Positions 1 through 8,398 of a DNA stretch of 64,000 nt are shown piece by piece. The stretch covers positions 248,001-312,000 of the forward strand of contig NZ_CDPP01000006.1 in the NCBI RefSeq assembly GCF_000829905.1, written 5' to 3'. This DNA is from Beduini massiliensis. GTDB taxonomy: Bacteria; Bacillota_I; Bacilli_A; Erysipelotrichales; Coprobacillaceae. The notes beneath the pieces were generated by a model. That model ran no database searches. It was not told the DNA's origin and saw only the letters and a program-made list of their open reading frames with translations. Each line of letters starts with the position of its first letter. Positions within the stretch are counted from its first letter, which is position 1. Position numbers and translations under genes: made by a program.

Positions 1-289
1 CCCCTTGTTCATAACGATCAATATAATCAATAAGATCTTGCAGTGTATATGAAATCTCTGTTAGTTTTAAATGATCGGCTAATCCGATATCTAAATTATC
101 CAAGGTTGGAGTAAGCAATTCTACCAGTAAAGCTTCTTTATTAGGGAAGTAGTGATAGATGTTCCCCAGTGTCGTATTGGCTTTTTTGGCAATCACTCGC
201 ATAGATGCGTTCTCGTATCCGCGTTTTAAGAATTCATCTTCTGCAACATCTAATATCTTTTGCCTTATTTCTTCTTTCTTTACTTGCAT
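1..289 (-). CDS. TetR family transcriptional regulator (C-terminus cut off by window edge)
   Basis: An open frame starts at the ATG complementary to 287-289, preceded by a good ribosome site (AGGAGG, 298-303), and runs off the left edge after 96 codons. The visible part is a typical TetR DNA-binding domain: helix 1 starts near residue 4 (KKEEIRQKILDVAEDEF), and the helix-turn-helix lies near residues 34-57, ending in the diagnostic GNIYHYFPNKEALL. The ligand domain is outside the window, so the effector cannot be guessed. It lies downstream of the lipoprotein gene on the same strand and could control it. Family call secure; target unknown. Confidence 0.9.
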   Translation of the reverse strand, partial: MQVKKEEIRQKILDVAEDEFLKRGYENASMRVIAKKANTTLGNIYHYFPNKEALLVELLTPTLDNLDIGLADHLKLTEISYTLQDLIDYIDRYEQG

Positions 290-422
290 TTTTGTTTCCT
301 CCTTGAACTCATCTTAGTCTATCTTTTAGGGACTTACAATAGCTGTTCATTATTAAAAATCATTAGTTAATTCCTGTTCATTTTTGAACCCATCTATTGT
401 ATTACGAGACAGAAAAATATCG

Positions 423-449
423 AAAAAGGATGAACCCTAACGTTCATCC
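423..449 (-). terminator. Intrinsic terminator after the lipoprotein gene
   Basis: 8-bp stem GGATGAAC (428-435) with GTTCATCC (442-449), followed on the minus strand by five T (A-run 423-427). It separates the lipoprotein gene from the TetR gene. Confidence 0.8.
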
Positions 450-471
450 CCAATATCGGCTAAATTAAATT

Positions 472-1314
472 TTATGAATATTTGAATTCCTCTAAAGGAT
501 ACTTGCTCATTTTCAGTTGTGTATCCAATCCTTGCAAAGTATTTAAAACATCATTATTTTTCACTTTAACAAGATAATTATTCGTTCTAACCTCTTCTAT
601 CTGATGTTCTTTGATTAACGCTTGCATCAGTTGCAATGGAACATATAACTGTCCGCGTGATGATGAAAGTTCATCATTCAAGATTCCTGCTATCTTAATT
701 TTTAATGTATAAGGATATAAGAATTGCTTATTATTCGTTACATCCTGTACCAGATCCGGATATTCCTCCAGCATTGTCTCATCGATTGTATTGCTTACAG
801 GAATCAAACAATAAATTTCCAGCGTGTAAGAATCATCTAAATGGCTAATCCCTAACTGCTGTGCGACATCTGCACTCAAATAGCATCCATCCTTGACTCC
901 CTCTTTACTTTGAACAGCAGTATACGCATTCATATCTAAACCACTTGGGTACCCCAGTATATTTATTAGTTGAAAACTTTTCACAGTCTCATGTGCCGGA
1001 TCATAGAAATATTCAGAAACCAAATCAGCGTCTTTATATACTTTTACATTGCCATAAGGACTATCTAATTTACCCGGTTCAGTCAAGTTTGTATCAAAAA
1101 TATAAATAGGCTGTACCTCTTCTACGCCCTCTGTTTTCTTGATTTCTTCCAAAGAACTATCCGTGAAATACGCTTCATCTAAAAACGGGATATATTCTGC
1201 ATCACTTTTTGTGGATTTCACAGCCATATACCAATTTTCATTTTGTACGTTTGGTTCTTGTTTCTGACACCCCACTATCAAAAGCATAAGGATACACATC
1301 ATCATTTTTTTCAT
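472..1314 (-). CDS. Lipoprotein resembling the extracytoplasmic domain of FtsX/MacB permeases
   Basis: 280 residues. The N-terminus is a lipoprotein signal: MKKMMM, a hydrophobic stretch, then lipobox IVGC with the lipidated Cys at residue 16. The mature part carries features seen in the periplasmic core domain of MacB/FtsX-type ABC permeases: AQQLGI (residues about 150-155), a beta-rich stretch leading to KIAGIL, then GQLYVPLQLMQAL. No membrane segment follows, so this would be such a domain detached from a permease and anchored by lipid. That relation is inferred from pattern, not proven. No ABC ATPase is adjacent; a TetR gene lies downstream. Function unknown. Confidence 0.6.
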   Translation of the reverse strand: MKKMMMCILMLLIVGCQKQEPNVQNENWYMAVKSTKSDAEYIPFLDEAYFTDSSLEEIKKTEGVEEVQPIYIFDTNLTEPGKLDSPYGNVKVYKDADLVSEYFYDPAHETVKSFQLINILGYPSGLDMNAYTAVQSKEGVKDGCYLSADVAQQLGISHLDDSYTLEIYCLIPVSNTIDETMLEEYPDLVQDVTNNKQFLYPYTLKIKIAGILNDELSSSRGQLYVPLQLMQALIKEHQIEEVRTNNYLVKVKNNDVLNTLQGLDTQLKMSKYPLEEFKYS

Positions 1315-1358
1315 AAGTCAGCACTCCCTTCTTGACTCCTTATAAAAAACATTTATTG

Positions 1359-1385
1359 TTAGACAATTTCGCCCCTTTTGTCTAA
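1359..1385. promoter_or_regulatory. Inverted repeat upstream of the lipoprotein gene (possible operator)
   Basis: TTAGACAA (1359-1366) and TTGTCTAA (1378-1385) form a perfect 8-bp inverted repeat with an 11-bp spacer, about 45 bp before the lipoprotein start codon. A TetR-type dimer site is plausible given the TetR gene downstream, but no binding partner is shown. Confidence 0.4.
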
Positions 1386-1540
1386 TCAGCAAAAACAATC
1401 CTGTTCCCCATACACATTATAAAAATTATTTATATTATTTATCTATATAAATTTTATCATGTTTCTTGATATAAGTCAACGCAACCCCTTTACATTTAAT
1501 GAAAATCAAAAATATAATTTAAAATATTTATAATATCATA

Positions 1541-1568
1541 AAAAAGCTGTTTCTATTTGAAACAGCTT
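1541..1568 (-). terminator. Intrinsic terminator of the lrp-aminotransferase operon
   Basis: Stem GCTGTTTC (1546-1553) with GAAACAGC (1559-1566), extended by two A-T pairs, loop TATTT, followed on the minus strand by a T-run. It begins 5 bases beyond the aminotransferase stop codon. Confidence 0.9.
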
Positions 1569-1572
1569 CTCA

Positions 1573-2739
1573 TTATTTCCTTATCTTATTTAAAAACAGT
1601 TCAATTCGCCCCAATGCTTCTTTGATCTGATCGATACTGTAAGCATAAGAAACACGAATAAATCCTTCTCCGGCATCACCAAAAGCTGTTCCCGGTACAC
1701 AGGCAACTTTTTGATCATTCAGCAACGCTTCGCAAAATTCCTCACTGGTCATTCCAGTCGACTTTATGCATGGAAAAATATAGAAAGCCCCTTGCGGCAT
1801 AAACGTTTCCAAGCCCAAGTTATTAAATCCTTCAACGATATAATTTCTCCTCAGCATGTAAGACTGCTGCATACTTTCAATTTCACTGTCACAATGACGC
1901 ATGGCTTCAATAGCGCCATACTGAGCTGCCGTTGGTGCCGACATAATCACAAACTGATGAATCTTATTCATCGCTTTTATAAAGGTTTCATGTGCTAACA
2001 CGTAACCTAAACGCCACCCCGTCATCGCATAAGCTTTAGAATAACCGCTGATCAAGATCACATGATCCTTAATTTCATCAAATGATGCAATTGAACAAAA
2101 CTTTTCATCATAACTTAATTCCGCATAAATCTCATCGGTAATAACTAAAAGATCATGTTGCTTAATAATCGGAACGATTTTTTCATAATCTTCTTTCGTC
2201 ATGAATCCTCCGGTTGGATTATTCGGGAAATTCAATAAAAGCAGTTTGGTTTTATCGGTGATTGCCGCCTCTAACAATTCCGGGGTCAGCTTAAACTGAT
2301 TTTCTTGTGTTAAAGTAATGGTAACAGGCACTGCCCCTGCCAGTTGTACTCCCGGCATATAAGCTACATAGCTGGGATCTAGCAAGATGACCTCATCGCC
2401 CGGATTCACTAATGCACGCAAAGCGATGTCAATTCCTTCACTTCCGCCAACAGTGACAATCGTATTTTTAATCGGATCATAATCCAAGTTAAAACGTCTT
2501 TTTTGATACTTACAGATTTCTTCACGCAGTTCCAATAACCCCTGATTGGCTGTATAAAAGGTTTTTCCCTTTTCAATCGAATAGATAGCAGCCTCACGAA
2601 TCTTCCATGGAGTCGCAAAATCCGGCTCTCCTACCCCTAAAGAAATAACGCCCTCCATCTGACTTGCCAGATCAAAGAATTTACGGATGCCACTTGGTTT
2701 TATTTCTTTTACTTTCTGACTTAAATATTCTTCATACAT
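1573..2739 (-). CDS. Pyridoxal-phosphate aminotransferase, class I/II
   Basis: 388 residues, full length for a fold-type I aspartate/aromatic aminotransferase. The cofactor lysine is in SGYSKAYAMTGWRLGY. The NFPNNPTGG motif and a C-terminal RVSYAYS (substrate carboxylate Arg) are present. It transfers amino groups between an amino acid and a 2-oxo acid in the cytosol; the exact substrate cannot be read (PatA-like and aromatic aminotransferases look alike). Its ATG overlaps the stop of the upstream Lrp gene by one base (TAATG), so the two are translationally coupled. The pairing suggests that the regulator senses an amino acid that the enzyme handles. Confidence 0.92.
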   Translation of the reverse strand: MYEEYLSQKVKEIKPSGIRKFFDLASQMEGVISLGVGEPDFATPWKIREAAIYSIEKGKTFYTANQGLLELREEICKYQKRRFNLDYDPIKNTIVTVGGSEGIDIALRALVNPGDEVILLDPSYVAYMPGVQLAGAVPVTITLTQENQFKLTPELLEAAITDKTKLLLLNFPNNPTGGFMTKEDYEKIVPIIKQHDLLVITDEIYAELSYDEKFCSIASFDEIKDHVILISGYSKAYAMTGWRLGYVLAHETFIKAMNKIHQFVIMSAPTAAQYGAIEAMRHCDSEIESMQQSYMLRRNYIVEGFNNLGLETFMPQGAFYIFPCIKSTGMTSEEFCEALLNDQKVACVPGTAFGDAGEGFIRVSYAYSIDQIKEALGRIELFLNKIRK

Positions 2740-3227
2740 TATGGTGTCACCACCAAACGGTCATTAGGGTCCTCATCCGCAACAAAAGCAACCCCATTAT
2801 TTTTATATTGCTTTAAGACAAAATAAGTAGATGTTCCGGTCACAGATTCAATAATCGCCAGTTTGCTCGCCACAAAGTTAGCCACATCCTGCATTGTCTT
2901 TCCTTTAATAATCACTAAAAACTCATAGGCTCCGCTTAATAAATACATCGTATCTACTTCCGGAAATTTATAAATGTTTGCTGCGACACGATCATATCCG
3001 TATTCTCTTTCAGGAGTGGCATTGATTTGGATCAAAGCCATGACATCATCCTTATTCAAATGATCATAATTAATCATCGTATGATACCCACAGATTACTT
3101 TTCTTTTTTCCAGATCGCTCATTGTATTTAATACATTCTCTTCGCTTTCCTGCAAAGCCATTGCCAAGTCTTTTACTTCCATGCGGGCATTCTTTTCCAA
3201 CAATGATAATAAAGCCAATTCTTTCAT
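2739..3227 (-). CDS. Lrp/AsnC family transcriptional regulator
   Basis: 162 residues, normal length for the family. An N-terminal winged helix-turn-helix (LLSLLEKNARMEVKDLAMAL, residues 5-24) is followed by the ligand-binding RAM domain (residues about 65-140) with the ALIQINATPE start and LLSGAYEFLVIIKG core. Members bind amino acids and act as dimers to octamers on nearby operons. It is the first gene of a two-gene unit with the aminotransferase, overlapping it by one base. A good ribosome site (AGGAGG) precedes the ATG. An AT-rich gap with a TATAAT box separates it from the divergent mntP gene. Family secure, ligand unknown. Confidence 0.92.
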   Translation of the reverse strand: MKELALLSLLEKNARMEVKDLAMALQESEENVLNTMSDLEKRKVICGYHTMINYDHLNKDDVMALIQINATPEREYGYDRVAANIYKFPEVDTMYLLSGAYEFLVIIKGKTMQDVANFVASKLAIIESVTGTSTYFVLKQYKNNGVAFVADEDPNDRLVVTP

Positions 3228-3344
3228 GGGAACTCCTCCTATCTGATTTATAGACTCTATTATAGCTTTTTTATAATTGAAAATCTATACTAATAAATTA
3301 GATTTAAACTGCGTATGTATAGAAAAGAAGGTCAGGTGAACACA

Positions 3345-3893
3345 ATGGGATATACAGAAATGATTTTTATCGCTGTCGGGCTGGCAATGGACGCCTTTGC
3401 CTTAGCTTTATGCTTAGGTTTGCCAATGCACAAGATGGATTGGGGAAAAGGAATTAAAGTCGGTATCTATTTTGGTTTTTTTCAAGGACTGATGCCTTTT
3501 ATCGGTTATTTATTAGGCAGGCAGTTTGCCGCTCACATCGTCCAGATCGATCATTGGATCGCATTTATTTTATTAACTTATACCGGCATTAACATGTTAA
3601 GGGAAGCGCATATGGAAGAAGAAGTCTGCCCTGCTTTTGATTTTAAAACACTGTTCCCATTATCCATTGCCTGTAGTATTGATGCTTTTGCCGTTGGCAT
3701 CACATTTGCATTTTTTAGGATAGAAATTCTTGATGCGACACTGATCATTGCCGTTATCACTGCCGTCATTTCTGTCATAGGGGTTAAAATCGGGCATCTG
3801 TTTGGAAGCAGACTTAAAGCCAAAGCAGATATTCTTGGCGGAGTGATTTTAATCTTAATGGGAATCAAAATTTTGATCGAACATTTATTTTGA
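3345..3893 (+). CDS. mntP: Manganese efflux pump MntP
   Basis: 182 residues, about six membrane helices, in two homologous halves each with a conserved acidic motif: AMDAFALALCLGL near the N-terminus and SIDAFAVGI in the second half. This is the hallmark of the MntP (DUF204) family, which exports Mn2+ across the cytoplasmic membrane. I start the gene at 3345 (MGYTEM...) rather than the ATG at 3315, because AGGTCAGGTG lies just before 3345 and nothing useful precedes 3315. Many mntP genes follow a manganese riboswitch; the short leader here has no room for one. The riboswitch-linked ATPase at 9.3-12 kb may share the same task. Confidence 0.9.
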   Translation: MGYTEMIFIAVGLAMDAFALALCLGLPMHKMDWGKGIKVGIYFGFFQGLMPFIGYLLGRQFAAHIVQIDHWIAFILLTYTGINMLREAHMEEEVCPAFDFKTLFPLSIACSIDAFAVGITFAFFRIEILDATLIIAVITAVISVIGVKIGHLFGSRLKAKADILGGVILILMGIKILIEHLF

Positions 3894-3921
3894 TAAATTG
3901 AAAATAGATTGAAAGCGGATA

Positions 3922-3947
3922 AGTACTGAATAAATCAGTGCTTTTTT
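3922..3947 (+). terminator. Intrinsic terminator of mntP
   Basis: Stem AGTACTGA (3922-3929) with TCAGTGCT (3935-3942), one G-T wobble, then six T. Confidence 0.85.
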
Positions 3948-3981
3948 ATATTTCTTGTCAATTTCAAAAGAAAATTAGCGA

Positions 3982-4010
3982 TTGCACCTCCCCCAAAGAC
4001 ATAGTATAAT
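3982..4010 (+). promoter_or_regulatory. Sigma-A type promoter for the cyclophilin gene
   Basis: -35 TTGCAC (3982-3987), 17-bp spacer, -10 TATAAT (4005-4010). The start point would fall near 4017, giving a leader of only about 14 bases that holds the ribosome site GAAGGAGG. Confidence 0.8.
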
Positions 4011-4030
4011 TTGGCGAAGGAGGTATTTTT

Positions 4031-4597
4031 ATGAATCCCATCATGTGTATCACTTTAAATAATCAAAAACAAATTAAAATTGAACTGTATCCGGATATCG
4101 CTCCCAATACCGTCAACAGCATGATCACCCTCATTCAGCAAGGCTTGCTTGATCATCGCCCAATTCAAAGAATTGCCTATGATTTTGTATTGCAGTTTAC
4201 ATATAACGGATTTAATCATGATCCTAAATGTGAATATATCATCGAGGGAGAATTTGAGGAAAATGGGCATCCTAATCCGATTGCTTTTGAAAAAGGGGTT
4301 GTCGGAATGGGCGGAGATGGCAGCAGCATCGCTTCAGGCTGTGATTTTTTTATCGTCATCGGCGATGACTGTCAGGAACGCCTAAACAAAAAATTTACTG
4401 CCTTTGGCAAAGTGATCAGTGGTTATAGTGAAGTGGAACGGATCATACAAGTACCCACTAAAAAAATAATTCCTGAAGATAATCCAAATGTGGATATCAA
4501 TGAACCTCTGGTTCCTGAAATAATGGAAAAGGTCACAGTTGAAACCTTTGGCATCAAATATCCAAAGCCGCATATTTTACGCTATGGAGAATCCTAA
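4031..4597 (+). CDS. Cyclophilin-type peptidyl-prolyl cis-trans isomerase
   Basis: 188 residues, without a signal peptide or lipobox, so cytosolic. The cyclophilin order is visible: IKIELYPDIAPNTVNSMITLIQQGL (residues about 15-39) includes the usual beta strand and N-terminal helix; QRIAYDFVLQ matches the catalytic Arg/Phe/Gln strand; later come EFEENGHPNPIAFEKGVVGMG and AFGKVISGYSEVERI. It catalyses proline isomerisation and helps folding. The C-terminal 40 residues, rich in proline and charges, are longer than in the minimal domain. It has its own promoter and strong ribosome site and lies alone between mntP and nrdD. Confidence 0.9.
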   Translation: MNPIMCITLNNQKQIKIELYPDIAPNTVNSMITLIQQGLLDHRPIQRIAYDFVLQFTYNGFNHDPKCEYIIEGEFEENGHPNPIAFEKGVVGMGGDGSSIASGCDFFIVIGDDCQERLNKKFTAFGKVISGYSEVERIIQVPTKKIIPEDNPNVDINEPLVPEIMEKVTVETFGIKYPKPHILRYGES

Positions 4598-4659
4598 GCA
4601 CATCTTTAGTAATCAAAAAGATTTTATTTTATAATGAATCATATATAAGGAGTGGGAAA

Positions 4660-6792
4660 ATGAAATTAGAGGAAATTAGAGTTATCAAAAAGGATAATAC
4701 GAAAGAAGTATTTAATATCCAAAAAGTAGTGATTGCAGTCAATAAATCAGCATACCGTACATTAGTCACATTCACAGATGAGGATATTCAAAAAATCTGT
4801 GAAATCGTAGAAAAACGTGTCAGTGAATTAACACATCCGGAAATCTATATTGCCCAAATGCATAATATCGTTGAAGAAGCATTGGAAGCAACAAATCCAA
4901 AAGTAGCGAAAAGCTATCGTGATTATCGTAACTATAAACAAGATTTCGTACAAATGTTGGATGAAGTCTATAAAAAGTCACAATCGATTATGTATATTGG
5001 GGATAAAGAAAACAGTAATACAGACAGTGCCTTGGTTTCTACAAAGCGCAGTTTAATTTTTAATCAATTAAATAAAGAATTATATCAAAAATTCTTTTTA
5101 ACGACGGAAGAACTGCAAGCCTGCCGTGATGGTTATATTTATATCCATGATATGTCAGCTCGCCGTGATACGATGAACTGCTGTCTTTTTGACGTTCAAA
5201 ACGTTTTAAAAGGTGGATTTGAAATGGGGAACCTTTGGTATAACGAACCTAAAACATTAGATGTTGCATTTGATGTTATCGGGGATATCATTCTTTCGGC
5301 TGCCAGTCAGCAATATGGTGGATTTACAGTGCCAAGTGTCGATTTATTATTAGAACCTTATGCCAAAAAACAGTATGAAATCTTAAAAAGAAAATATACC
5401 AACTTAGGACTAGGACAAGAAAAAGCAGAAGAAGCTGCTTTAAAAGATATCGAAAGAGAATTCAGACAAGGATTCCAAGGATGGGAATATAAATTCAACT
5501 CTGTGTCTTCGTCACGTGGAGACTACCCGTTCATCACTGTAACAACAGGTACCGGAACCGGGCGCTTTGCGAAAATGGCATCTATTAAAATGTTGGAAGT
5601 CCGCCGCATCGGTCAAGGAAAAGAAGGAAGCAAAAAACCGGTATTATTCCCTAAGATCGTTTTCTTATATGATGAAGAACTGCATGGTGAAGGAAAACCA
5701 CTAGAAGACTTATTTGAAGCCGGAGTGCTTTGTTCAAGTAAAACCATGTATCCTGACTGGTTAAGTTTAAGCGGTGACGGTTATGTGGCAAGCATGTATA
5801 AAAAATACGGAAAGATTGTTTCACCAATGGGATGTCGTGCTTTCTTATCGCCATGGTATGAAAAAGGGGGAATGGAGCCTGCGGATGAAACCGATGAACC
5901 TGTTTTTGTCGGACGTTTCAACATCGGAGCAGTCAGTCTGCATTTACCGATGATCTATGCCAAAGCAAAACAAGAGTCACGTGATTTCTACGAAGTATTG
6001 GATTACTATCTGAACTTGATCCGTGAGCTACACATTCGTACATATGACTATTTAGGAGAGATGAAAGCTTCTGTTAACCCGCTTGCTTACTGTGAAGGTG
6101 GATTCTATGGCGGTAATTTGAAATTAAATGATAAGATCAAACCATTGCTTAAATCTTCAACCGCTTCATTTGGAATTACAGCCTTAAATGAATTGGAACA
6201 GCTGCATCATAAAAAATCGCTTTATGAAGATGGAAGTTTTGCGTTGGAAGTCCTTGACTATATCAATAAAAAAGTAAATGAATTTAAAAAAGAAGATGGT
6301 ATTCTGTATGCGATTTACGGGACTCCGGCAGAAAGTTTATGTGGCTTGCAGATTCAGCAGTTCCGTAAAAAATATGGTGTGATCGAAAATGTATCTGATC
6401 GTGAATATGTCAGCAATTCTTTCCATTGCCATGTCTCTGAAGATATTACGCCAATCGAAAAACAAGACAGTGAAGGACGTTTCTGGGATCTGTGCAATGG
6501 TGGAAAGATTCAGTATGTGAAGTATCCAATTGATTATAATATTGATGCATTTAAAACATTGCTGAAACGAGCAATGAAAAAAGGATTCTATGAAGGCGTT
6601 AATTTATCTCTTTCTTATTGTGATGACTGTGGTCATGAAGAATTAAACATGGATGTATGTCCGATCTGCGGAAGCACTAATCTGACAAAGATCGAACGTA
6701 TGAATGGCTATCTGTCTTATTCAAGAGTAAAAGGCGATACTCGTTTAAATGATGCCAAGATGGCAGAAATCAAAGAAAGGAAATCAATGTAA
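4660..6792 (+). CDS. nrdD: Anaerobic ribonucleoside-triphosphate reductase (class III)
   Basis: 710 residues. An N-terminal ATP-cone (residues 1-95) senses ATP/dATP. The large body is the glycyl radical barrel that reduces ribonucleotides to deoxyribonucleotides. A zinc ribbon CDDCG...CPICG precedes the C-terminal radical motif ERMNGYLSYSR; the radical glycine is Gly683. The oxygen-sensitive radical is installed by NrdG, whose gene overlaps this one by one base (TAATG). A TATAAT box lies at 4630-4635 and the ribosome site AAGGAG precedes the ATG. I see no clear NrdR box in the short leader. This gene points to growth without oxygen. Confidence 0.97.
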   Translation: MKLEEIRVIKKDNTKEVFNIQKVVIAVNKSAYRTLVTFTDEDIQKICEIVEKRVSELTHPEIYIAQMHNIVEEALEATNPKVAKSYRDYRNYKQDFVQMLDEVYKKSQSIMYIGDKENSNTDSALVSTKRSLIFNQLNKELYQKFFLTTEELQACRDGYIYIHDMSARRDTMNCCLFDVQNVLKGGFEMGNLWYNEPKTLDVAFDVIGDIILSAASQQYGGFTVPSVDLLLEPYAKKQYEILKRKYTNLGLGQEKAEEAALKDIEREFRQGFQGWEYKFNSVSSSRGDYPFITVTTGTGTGRFAKMASIKMLEVRRIGQGKEGSKKPVLFPKIVFLYDEELHGEGKPLEDLFEAGVLCSSKTMYPDWLSLSGDGYVASMYKKYGKIVSPMGCRAFLSPWYEKGGMEPADETDEPVFVGRFNIGAVSLHLPMIYAKAKQESRDFYEVLDYYLNLIRELHIRTYDYLGEMKASVNPLAYCEGGFYGGNLKLNDKIKPLLKSSTASFGITALNELEQLHHKKSLYEDGSFALEVLDYINKKVNEFKKEDGILYAIYGTPAESLCGLQIQQFRKKYGVIENVSDREYVSNSFHCHVSEDITPIEKQDSEGRFWDLCNGGKIQYVKYPIDYNIDAFKTLLKRAMKKGFYEGVNLSLSYCDDCGHEELNMDVCPICGSTNLTKIERMNGYLSYSRVKGDTRLNDAKMAEIKERKSM

Positions 6793-7283
6793 TGCGTTAT
6801 CATGATATTACTAAAGATGACATGTTGAATGGGGACGGACTGCGTGTCGTACTTTGGATTTCCGGGTGTACCCATGCCTGTGAGCAGTGTCAAAACCCCA
6901 TTACTTGGGATATCAATGATGGCTTGGTTTTTGATGAAAAAGCAAAGACTGAATTATTTGACATCCTCGAACGTGATTATATTTCCGGTATTACGTTAAG
7001 CGGCGGTGATCCTTTACATCCGCAAAATCGTGAAGAAGTCGGAAAGTTAATTGAAGAAATAAAAGAGAAATTTCCCAATAAGACGATTTGGTGTTATACC
7101 GGATTCTTATATGAAGAAATTGAAGATTTAGATTTTATGCCTCTCATTGATGTATTAGTAGATGGCAGATTTGTGATTGGACTGCTTGATCATCAGCTTC
7201 ATTGGCGCGGCAGTTCCAATCAGCGTGTCATCGATGTAAAAGAAACCAAAGCATTGAATAAGATCGTTTTACATAATTCTTAG
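6792..7283 (+). CDS. nrdG: Anaerobic ribonucleotide reductase activating protein (radical SAM)
   Basis: 163 residues, the usual length for NrdG. The iron-sulfur motif CTHACEQC (CX3CX2C, residues about 26-33) binds the [4Fe-4S] cluster that cleaves S-adenosylmethionine. LSGGDPLHPQN is the SAM-binding GGD loop. It forms the glycyl radical on NrdD. Its start codon overlaps the nrdD stop, so synthesis is coupled. It should not be taken as the activase for the glycyl radical enzyme at 12.8-15.2 kb: it is a short NrdG type without the extra ferredoxin insert common in activases of eliminase-type glycyl radical enzymes. Confidence 0.96.
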   Translation: MRYHDITKDDMLNGDGLRVVLWISGCTHACEQCQNPITWDINDGLVFDEKAKTELFDILERDYISGITLSGGDPLHPQNREEVGKLIEEIKEKFPNKTIWCYTGFLYEEIEDLDFMPLIDVLVDGRFVIGLLDHQLHWRGSSNQRVIDVKETKALNKIVLHNS

Positions 7284-7311
7284 AAGATGGTTTCCCATCT
7301 TCTCTTTTTTT
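7282..7311 (+). terminator. Intrinsic terminator of nrdDG
   Basis: Perfect 9-bp stem AGAAGATGG (7282-7290) with CCATCTTCT (7295-7303), loop TTTC, then T-rich tail to 7311. The stem starts within the nrdG stop codon. Confidence 0.92.
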
Positions 7312-7388
7312 CTCTTTTATTTTCTAACCTTTTATAGTATGATGGTGCTGAAAGCATTTTCAAAATATGAAAAGAGAGTGAAAAAAGA

Positions 7389-8384
7389 GTGAATCATAAA
7401 GATAATTTTGACTACTTTCTGGAAGAAAAACAAATTAATACGTATCAATTAGTAAAAGAAATAGTAAATCAGGAAGAACATCGGGTATTCTATTTCAAAG
7501 ACTTAGAAAGTCGCTTTTTGTATGTGAATGATGCATTTGTCAGTAAGTTTAATTTAAGAAGTCGTGATGAAGTGATCGGTATGACAGATTATGAACTGTT
7601 TACGCATTGCCCCGAACACGCTAAATTAGCGTATCGTGATGAACAGGAAATTATCGCTACCGGTAAAGCTATTGATATCTTAGAATACGAAGGTATCCGA
7701 GATGGAATTGAACGCGTTGTCCGTACGCATAAATATCCTCTCTATGACCATCAGCATCACATCTGCGGGACATTTGGGATTTCCGAGGATATCAGCATGG
7801 ACCTTCAGATTATTCAAGAAGAACGGCAAAAAGAACAGGAAATGGCACAGCAGATTGATAAGCTGAATGAAAAGGTCAATGAAGATGCATTAAGCAAGCT
7901 TAAAAATGCCCGTTATGCTAAGCGTCGCTATCGTTATTTGTATCAGCAGTTTATCAAGGAATATATTCCCTTTTCCATTATTCTTTTAGACAGCGATAAC
8001 TTTAAACAAGTAAATGATGAATTTGGGCATATGATCGGCGATCTGGTAATTAAGTATATTGGCAAGATCCTCTTAACGATCAAAGAGACTTATAAAAATG
8101 AATTAAATATTTGTCGTATCGGCGGTGATGAGTTTTTAGTTATTTTACCGAGTACGACGATCAAGGAGGCGGCAGATGTCGCATTCATGATAAAAGATGC
8201 CTTTTCCCAGCATCCTTTTTGTGAAAATGAGATTTTGACACACATTACTTTTTCGATGGGAGTCGGTGAAATTCAGCTGAATGAAACACTTGAAGACTTC
8301 TTACATCGAGTAGATACCCATTTATATCGTGCAAAACGTAATGGGAAAAATGACATTGATTTTAATGTTTCAAATTTAATTTAA
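7389..8384 (+). CDS. Diguanylate cyclase with N-terminal PAS domain
   Basis: 331 residues, starting at GTG 7389 behind GAGAGTG. Residues about 30-145 form a PAS sensor (RVFYFKDLESRFLYVNDAF, ending in FGISEDIS). A short coiled linker (about 140-165) leads to a GGDEF domain with the full active-site motif RIGGDEF and the SMGVGE region. GGDEF proteins join two GTP into cyclic di-GMP. No RxxD inhibitory site is seen five residues before GGDEF, so product inhibition is probably absent. There is no membrane helix, so it senses something in the cytosol. It sits 14 bp before the ROK gene and may share its transcript. Confidence 0.93.
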   Translation: MNHKDNFDYFLEEKQINTYQLVKEIVNQEEHRVFYFKDLESRFLYVNDAFVSKFNLRSRDEVIGMTDYELFTHCPEHAKLAYRDEQEIIATGKAIDILEYEGIRDGIERVVRTHKYPLYDHQHHICGTFGISEDISMDLQIIQEERQKEQEMAQQIDKLNEKVNEDALSKLKNARYAKRRYRYLYQQFIKEYIPFSIILLDSDNFKQVNDEFGHMIGDLVIKYIGKILLTIKETYKNELNICRIGGDEFLVILPSTTIKEAADVAFMIKDAFSQHPFCENEILTHITFSMGVGEIQLNETLEDFLHRVDTHLYRAKRNGKNDIDFNVSNLI

Positions 8385-8398
8385 TAGGAGAGAGATTT

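Noticed and set aside
1711-1998. Open frame antisense to the aminotransferase gene
   Set aside because: No ribosome site, lies fully inside a well-supported gene on the other strand, and the protein has no recognisable features.
6792-7283. nrdG as the activase of the glycyl radical enzyme at 12.8-15.2 kb
   Set aside because: It is fused in an operon with nrdD, has NrdG length, and lacks the extra ferredoxin-type cysteines common in activases of eliminase-type enzymes.
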